In this document: positions 5,188-8,132 of the stretch, one piece after another | Layout of the letters: every line of letters starts with the position of its first letter | How positions within the stretch are numbered: the stretch's first letter is position 1 | Assembly (NCBI GenBank): GCA_030040815.1 | Contig: JASHSZ010000383.1 | Coordinates: 1 to 8,132 of the forward strand | Reading direction: 5' to 3' | From: Streptosporangiaceae bacterium | GTDB taxonomy: Bacteria > Actinomycetota > Actinomycetes > Streptosporangiales > Streptosporangiaceae | Length of the DNA: 8,132 nt | Made by a program: the position numbers and the translations under genes | Notes under the pieces: generated by a model | Database searches by the model: none | Seen by the model: only the letters and a program-made list of their open reading frames with translations | Told to the model about the DNA's origin: nothing

Positions 5188-5670
5188 CTATGCGACCGCG
5201 GCCGGAAACATCCGCTGCGCCCGGTAGGTCATGACGGCGCGCTGTACGCCGAGGCTGGCCACCAGGTACAGCACCACAGTGGCGTTGCCGATGTCGCCGA
5301 TGTCCTTGTGCTGCCCGACGAGGAAGTCGAAGCCGAGGTGCGCGGCCAGCGCCATCACCCAGAGCGCGGCAGTGAGGAGATTGCCCTGCACCCAGGGCTG
5401 GCCATCCTGCTGCCAGATTCGCACCGTGAAAGCTCGCACCGCACCGAACACCGTAGCCAGCACGAGGCTGCCGACCAGGGCCACGACCGCTACCGAGGCG
5501 CTGTGCTTGCCGTTCTCGAAGTAGGTGTACGTCTCGATCGCGCCGATCACGACAAGGATGAGCAGCAACCGCGAGTTCGCGCGCAGCGGCCGGGCTCGCA
5601 ACTGCCGGTACACAAGCAGGCCGAGTACGAGAACGCCAACAACCAGTTCGCTCGCCGTCTGGCTGGACAC
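5188..5670 (-). CDS. DUF1453-like integral membrane protein
   Basis: 160 residues from GTG 5670, chosen because AGGGG lies 5 nt upstream and the first helix then starts near the N-terminus. A GTG at 5718 would add 16 polar residues and lacks a ribosome binding site. About five hydrophobic segments are visible: residues 8-22, 33-48, 58-78, 96-117 and 128-146. Conserved-looking features include the RQLRARPLRANSRLLLILVVIGAIETY block, RAFTVRIWQQDGQPWVQGN in the central loop and GVQRAVMTYRAQRM at the end. The pattern (R-P-L-R then several helices with an R-x-W loop) resembles the DUF1453/CcdC-like membrane proteins of actinobacteria. This is family recognition from memory, and no biochemical function is established. 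It is followed at 3 nt by the methyltransferase pseudogene and is divergent from the DUF3040-like gene. Confidence 0.8.
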   Translation of the reverse strand: MSSQTASELVVGVLVLGLLVYRQLRARPLRANSRLLLILVVIGAIETYTYFENGKHSASVAVVALVGSLVLATVFGAVRAFTVRIWQQDGQPWVQGNLLTAALWVMALAAHLGFDFLVGQHKDIGDIGNATVVLYLVASLGVQRAVMTYRAQRMFPAAVA

Positions 5671-5739
5671 CGCATCCCCTGTCAGCCGCTCCCGCGAGCC
5701 CTTTGGCCAGGCCGGCACAGCGGAGCGGCTCTCGGTCTC

Positions 5740-5745
5740 AGACTA
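5740..5745 (-). promoter_or_regulatory. -10-like box for the DUF1453-like gene
   Basis: TAGTCT on the minus strand fits TANNNT and lies 70-75 nt before the preferred GTG start, within the divergent intergenic region. No -35 match is evident, so it is only a candidate. Confidence 0.2.
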
Positions 5746-5841
5746 GGGCCGACCGTGGCCCGCCGGGCCGTGCCGCGCGCCGCGACCCGGGCGTGACAGA
5801 CGCCGGTGGCGGGTCTCAGATCACCAGACGACAACAACCCG

Positions 5842-5874
5842 GTTACGAGCTGATCACAGGGCAGCTGTTACGTT
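5842..5874 (+). promoter_or_regulatory. Candidate promoter for the DUF3040-like gene
   Basis: TACGTT (5869-5874) matches TANNNT and lies 35 nt before the ATG. Just upstream, GTTACG occurs twice in direct orientation (5842-5847 and 5867-5872), flanking an inverted pair AGCTG/CAGCT. No clear -35 is seen. The repeats could be a regulator site, but they are short. Confidence 0.25.
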
Positions 5875-5909
5875 GTCCCCTGGGGGAGACGCCGGACTGG
5901 AGGTGTCGG

Positions 5910-6320
5910 ATGGGCCTGCCGGTACGCCAGCGGGTGGCGCTGGATCGTATGGACCGCACGCTGCGCGGGACCGAACCGAGGCTTGCGGCTCTTTATGCCA
6001 TTTTCGGCAGACTGACACGTGACGAGGAGATGCCGCGCTTCGAGCAGCTGCGCCACGGCGTGATGGCGAGGCTTGGCTGGCTGGGTCGGGTCCTGGCCGC
6101 CATCGCCAGGCGGCTGCACGTTCCGTTCCGCCGCCGGCAGCGCATCGTCCTGTTCTATCCGCTTGCGATCGCGCTGACGGTCGGCTCGATTGTGCTGGCC
6201 GTCCGGTCCGCGCCAACGAGGAGCTGCCTGCCGGTGCGGGCGGCCGCGGCCGCTAAGAACGTTGCCAGGTCGAGCCTGTGCCGCCCGCAGAGCTATATCC
6301 CGATGACCTACGGCCGCTAG
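5910..6320 (+). CDS. DUF3040-like single-pass membrane protein
   Basis: 136 residues from ATG 5910, with TGGAGGTG about 6 nt upstream. The frame is open further upstream, but that part is not family-like. The N-terminus RQRVALDRMDRTLRGTEPRLAALYAIF (6-32) matches the actinobacterial DUF3040 pattern, a short helix of the form 'E.R.L..ME..L...DPRLA' before a membrane segment. A basic cluster FRRRQR (73-78) precedes the single hydrophobic helix IVLFYPLAIALTVGSIVLAV (79-98). This predicts a cytoplasmic N-terminus and an outside C-terminus. The outer tail has two cysteines (C106, C124) that could pair. The region between the DUF3040-like part and the helix is longer than usual (about 40 residues, Arg-rich helices). 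Function is unknown. It converges on the propeller gene and shares stop-codon bases with it. Confidence 0.75.
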   Translation: MGLPVRQRVALDRMDRTLRGTEPRLAALYAIFGRLTRDEEMPRFEQLRHGVMARLGWLGRVLAAIARRLHVPFRRRQRIVLFYPLAIALTVGSIVLAVRSAPTRSCLPVRAAAAAKNVARSSLCRPQSYIPMTYGR

Positions 6321-7591
6321 GCGGTCCCTTTACCAGGCACCGTCTTGATCAGCACGGCCGCTAGCTCCGGTCGCAGGCAGTGCGGAGCGCTGGCTGCCGT
6401 CGCCTTGGGGCCAACCCGCGCGCAGGTCGCGAGCAGCACGACGTGTCCCCCAGGGCTGGCGCTGCCCCCGAGTCCGGATAGGTCGACAAAGAAGTGCGGC
6501 CAGGGGAGGCCTGCCGAGGTCCACAGCACGCGGCTGGAGCTGAGGCTGTAGCCCCAGGCATCGCCGAGCGCGTTCTGGTCGAGCCCGAGCGCTACGCCTC
6601 CGGAGACCCAGTAGAGGCCGCCGGCAACCGATAGCGCAGCCCGGCTCAGCACAATGCCCGAGGCGATGTCGACACCGTCGAGCGTCGTGCCGCTGGCAAG
6701 GTACACGACGCTCGCGCTGAGATCGGCGAGCTCCAGCACCCCTTTTTCCGGGTGGTGCCAGAGTGGCCCGCCGGTGTCGCCGTCATATGCGGCCACCCTG
6801 CCGGGCGTCGAGAAGAGCATGACCCCGTCGACCACCGCGCTGAGCGAGCCGGGAAACAGCGAGCGTCCCGGCGGCCGGAGCAGCACCTCGGCGCCGGTGC
6901 TGAGGCTGATCCGGCGCACCAGCGAGACGCCCGCGGACCCGTCTGGCTGTGCGACGTAGACGTACTGGCCCGAGACCCGCCAGGGCTGGCCCGGCGGTCC
7001 GACGGCCCGGCTCCACAGCACCCGGCCGGTGGAGTTGGCGTAGGCAGTCACCGTGGTCGCGTCGACCACGACTACGCTGGCGCTATCCGCCGCGATCGCC
7101 CCGCCGTAGGCGGCGGCGGGATAGCTCCGCAGCTGGCTACCCGTCGCCGCCGACACGATCACCTCGTACCGTTCGGGCGCCACGCCGGGTGGAGGCTGCA
7201 CGCCCACGGCAACCACGGCAGCGAAGGCCCGCACGCCGACAATCTCCGACCCGGACGGCAGTCCGGTGATCGTGGTCTGCCACGCCCGGCTACCCGTGTC
7301 GACCCGGAAGGCGGTCACCCGCAGACCTTCTCCGAGTACGGCCAGTCCCCCGCCCATGGCGGCGTAGCCCGAGTCCGGGCTCGGCACCGTACCGGTCACG
7401 CCGGCCGCCGCTAGCCACCGGCCGGGCAGGCTCGCGGTCCACAAGATCGACCCGGCCGCGCGGCAGCGCGGGCCGCTGCAGTGCTGGGCCTGCTGGCTGC
7501 TGGCACGGCTGGGAATGACCACGGCGCCGACCAGGACCAGGGCGAGCAGGGCTCGCCGCGCCCATACCCATGGTCCGCGCTTGATGCTCAC
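6317..7591 (-). CDS. Exported PQQ-type (BamB/YVTN-like) beta-propeller protein
   Basis: 424 residues from GTG 7591, giving an N-terminus SIKRGPWVWARRALLALVLVG, a typical basic-plus-hydrophobic signal sequence or anchor ending near PSRASS. A GTG at 7627 would add 12 residues; neither start has a strong Shine-Dalgarno. No lipobox cysteine follows. The rest is made of propeller blades with the PQQ-repeat theme of a Gly/Ser turn and a Trp strand: GSILWTASL, TGSRAWQTTI, TGRVLWSRAV, TGAEVLLRPP, TGGPLWHHPEKG, SGIVLSRAAL and SSRVLWTSAGLPW. These alternate with strands such as DATTVTAYANS and GRVAAYDGDTG. Cysteines occur only near the two ends (HCSGPRC close to the start; TCARVG and PHC near the end), which could form disulfides that close the ring. 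Such proteins scaffold envelope complexes or bind ligands outside the cell. No catalytic residues of quinoprotein dehydrogenases are recognisable, so an enzyme role is unlikely. Confidence 0.82.
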   Translation of the reverse strand: MSIKRGPWVWARRALLALVLVGAVVIPSRASSQQAQHCSGPRCRAAGSILWTASLPGRWLAAAGVTGTVPSPDSGYAAMGGGLAVLGEGLRVTAFRVDTGSRAWQTTITGLPSGSEIVGVRAFAAVVAVGVQPPPGVAPERYEVIVSAATGSQLRSYPAAAYGGAIAADSASVVVVDATTVTAYANSTGRVLWSRAVGPPGQPWRVSGQYVYVAQPDGSAGVSLVRRISLSTGAEVLLRPPGRSLFPGSLSAVVDGVMLFSTPGRVAAYDGDTGGPLWHHPEKGVLELADLSASVVYLASGTTLDGVDIASGIVLSRAALSVAGGLYWVSGGVALGLDQNALGDAWGYSLSSSRVLWTSAGLPWPHFFVDLSGLGGSASPGGHVVLLATCARVGPKATAASAPHCLRPELAAVLIKTVPGKGTA

Positions 7592-7724
7592 CCCGCGACC
7601 GACCTTTCCGCCGCCGGCGTTCCGCACGGGACCAGCCCCGTGTCGCCCCGTTCCCGGTGCTCACCACCAGGGCCGGCAGGGCATCTGCGCCACGGTGCCG
7701 TTCGCCCCGGCATGGCGCAGTTTA

Positions 7725-7750
7725 GCCCGGATGGCACAGCGTAGCCGGGC
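7725..7750. repeat. 6-bp inverted repeat in the divergent gap before the PEBP gene
   Basis: GCCCGG (7725-7730) and CCGGGC (7745-7750) are complementary with a 14-nt spacer, inside the 257-bp divergent gap between the propeller and PEBP genes. The arms are short and GC-only, so a chance origin is quite possible. No other structure or gene is evident in this gap. Confidence 0.2.
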
Positions 7751-7802
7751 CGTCGCGTCCCGGGAGGTTGTCGGCGGCGGGCGCCGTGGCCGCCGGATCC
7801 GT

Positions 7803-7808
7803 TAGCGT
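7803..7808 (+). promoter_or_regulatory. -10-like box upstream of the PEBP gene
   Basis: TAGCGT matches TANNNT and lies 40 nt before the ATG at 7849, a normal position for a promoter. The -35 region is pure GC with no match to TTGACN, so support is limited. Confidence 0.25.
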
Positions 7809-7848
7809 GGGCTTGGCCGACGCTGGCCATTCCGATTGGGAGGAAGCA

Positions 7849-8132
7849 ATGACCGATCGTGCCCCGCTGCCACACGACTTCCTGCCGCCGGTGCCGTCGT
7901 TCACGGTCGAAAGCGACGATGTAGCCGACGGCGAGCAGATGTCCGACGACCAGGTTTACAACAGCTTCGGCATGAGCGGGCAGAACATCTCGCCGTCCCT
8001 GCGCTGGCACGGATTCCCGGCAGAGACCCAGGGATTCGCCGTGACCTGCTACGACCCCGACGCGCCGACGGGGTCGGGGTTCTGGCACTGGCTAGTCCTC
8101 GACATCCCGGCGTCGGTCACCGAACTGCCGCG
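7849..8132 (+). CDS. YbhB/YbcL-family Raf kinase inhibitor-like protein (PEBP), 3' end outside window
   Basis: The first 94 codons are present, starting at ATG 7849 with a strong Shine-Dalgarno (GGGAGGAA, 7838-7845). The family signatures are clear: [20 protein letters not shown] (17-36), [15 protein letters not shown] (43-57, the N-I-S-P-x-L-x-W strand), [19 protein letters not shown] (63-81) with the DPDAP ligand-site motif at 69-73 and His80 in the FWHW segment, and [12 protein letters not shown] (83-94). Bacterial PEBP-like proteins of this kind are small soluble single-domain proteins of about 160-180 residues. Their cellular role is not settled, despite the kinase-inhibitor name inherited from the eukaryotic homologue. 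It is divergent from the propeller gene. The window cuts it at about half length. Confidence 0.93.
   Translation, partial: MTDRAPLPHDFLPPVPSFTVESDDVADGEQMSDDQVYNSFGMSGQNISPSLRWHGFPAETQGFAVTCYDPDAPTGSGFWHWLVLDIPASVTELP

Noticed and set aside
5134..5796. 220-codon plus-strand frame opposite the DUF1453-like gene
   Set aside because: His/Arg/Asp-rich reverse-complement translation of hydrophobic helices; no domain.
6752..7414. 220-codon plus-strand frame opposite the propeller gene
   Set aside because: Pro/Arg/His-rich composition typical of an antisense shadow; the minus strand has seven propeller-like repeats.
7588..8088. 166-codon minus-strand frame over the PEBP gene and its upstream region
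   Set aside because: It overlaps a clear PEBP coding region with a strong ribosome binding site and shows no family motif of its own.

Overview
The window is GC-rich DNA with strongly G/C-biased third codon positions and frequent GTG starts. It carries a DUF385/Ddn-type deazaflavin (F420)-dependent oxidoreductase and a DUF3040-like membrane protein. Together these point to a high-GC actinobacterium; I cannot place it more closely. It looks like ordinary chromosomal background. I see no transposase, integrase, tRNA, rRNA or CRISPR array, and no convincing undescribed multi-gene system.

Left part (1-2492, minus strand): three genes read leftward in one probable operon. An alpha/beta hydrolase with an Asp nucleophile (epoxide hydrolase/dehalogenase type) is followed by a two-module VOC (glyoxalase-superfamily) protein, then by a metallo-beta-lactamase-fold hydrolase with an N-terminal four-cysteine zinc ribbon that runs off the left edge. 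The combination suggests catabolism or detoxification of a small organic compound, but the substrate cannot be read from sequence.

Middle (2493-3926): a divergent intergenic region leads into the F420-type oxidoreductase on the plus strand. A 2H-phosphoesterase (2'-5' RNA ligase-like) gene converges on it from the minus strand. Between the two lies a perfect 23-bp inverted repeat with a 9-nt loop, the most striking non-coding structure in the window and a candidate bidirectional terminator or dispersed palindromic element.

Centre (3927-5184): the least orderly part. About 500 bp carry no convincing gene, but they contain a small AT-richer block with clustered TTGCA/GTTGCACAAC-type inverted repeats. 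An orphan small ORF of unknown function follows. Facing it is a decayed SAM-dependent methyltransferase, with at least two frameshifts and a missing middle, which begins 3 nt after the gene upstream of it.

Right part (5188-8132): a five-helix DUF1453-like membrane protein gene (minus) and a DUF3040-like single-helix membrane protein gene (plus) diverge from a 239-bp intergenic region. The DUF3040-like gene converges on a large exported PQQ-type beta-propeller gene (minus), and the two stop codons share one CTAG palindrome. The last gene, a YbhB/YbcL-type PEBP protein, reads rightward and is cut by the window edge.
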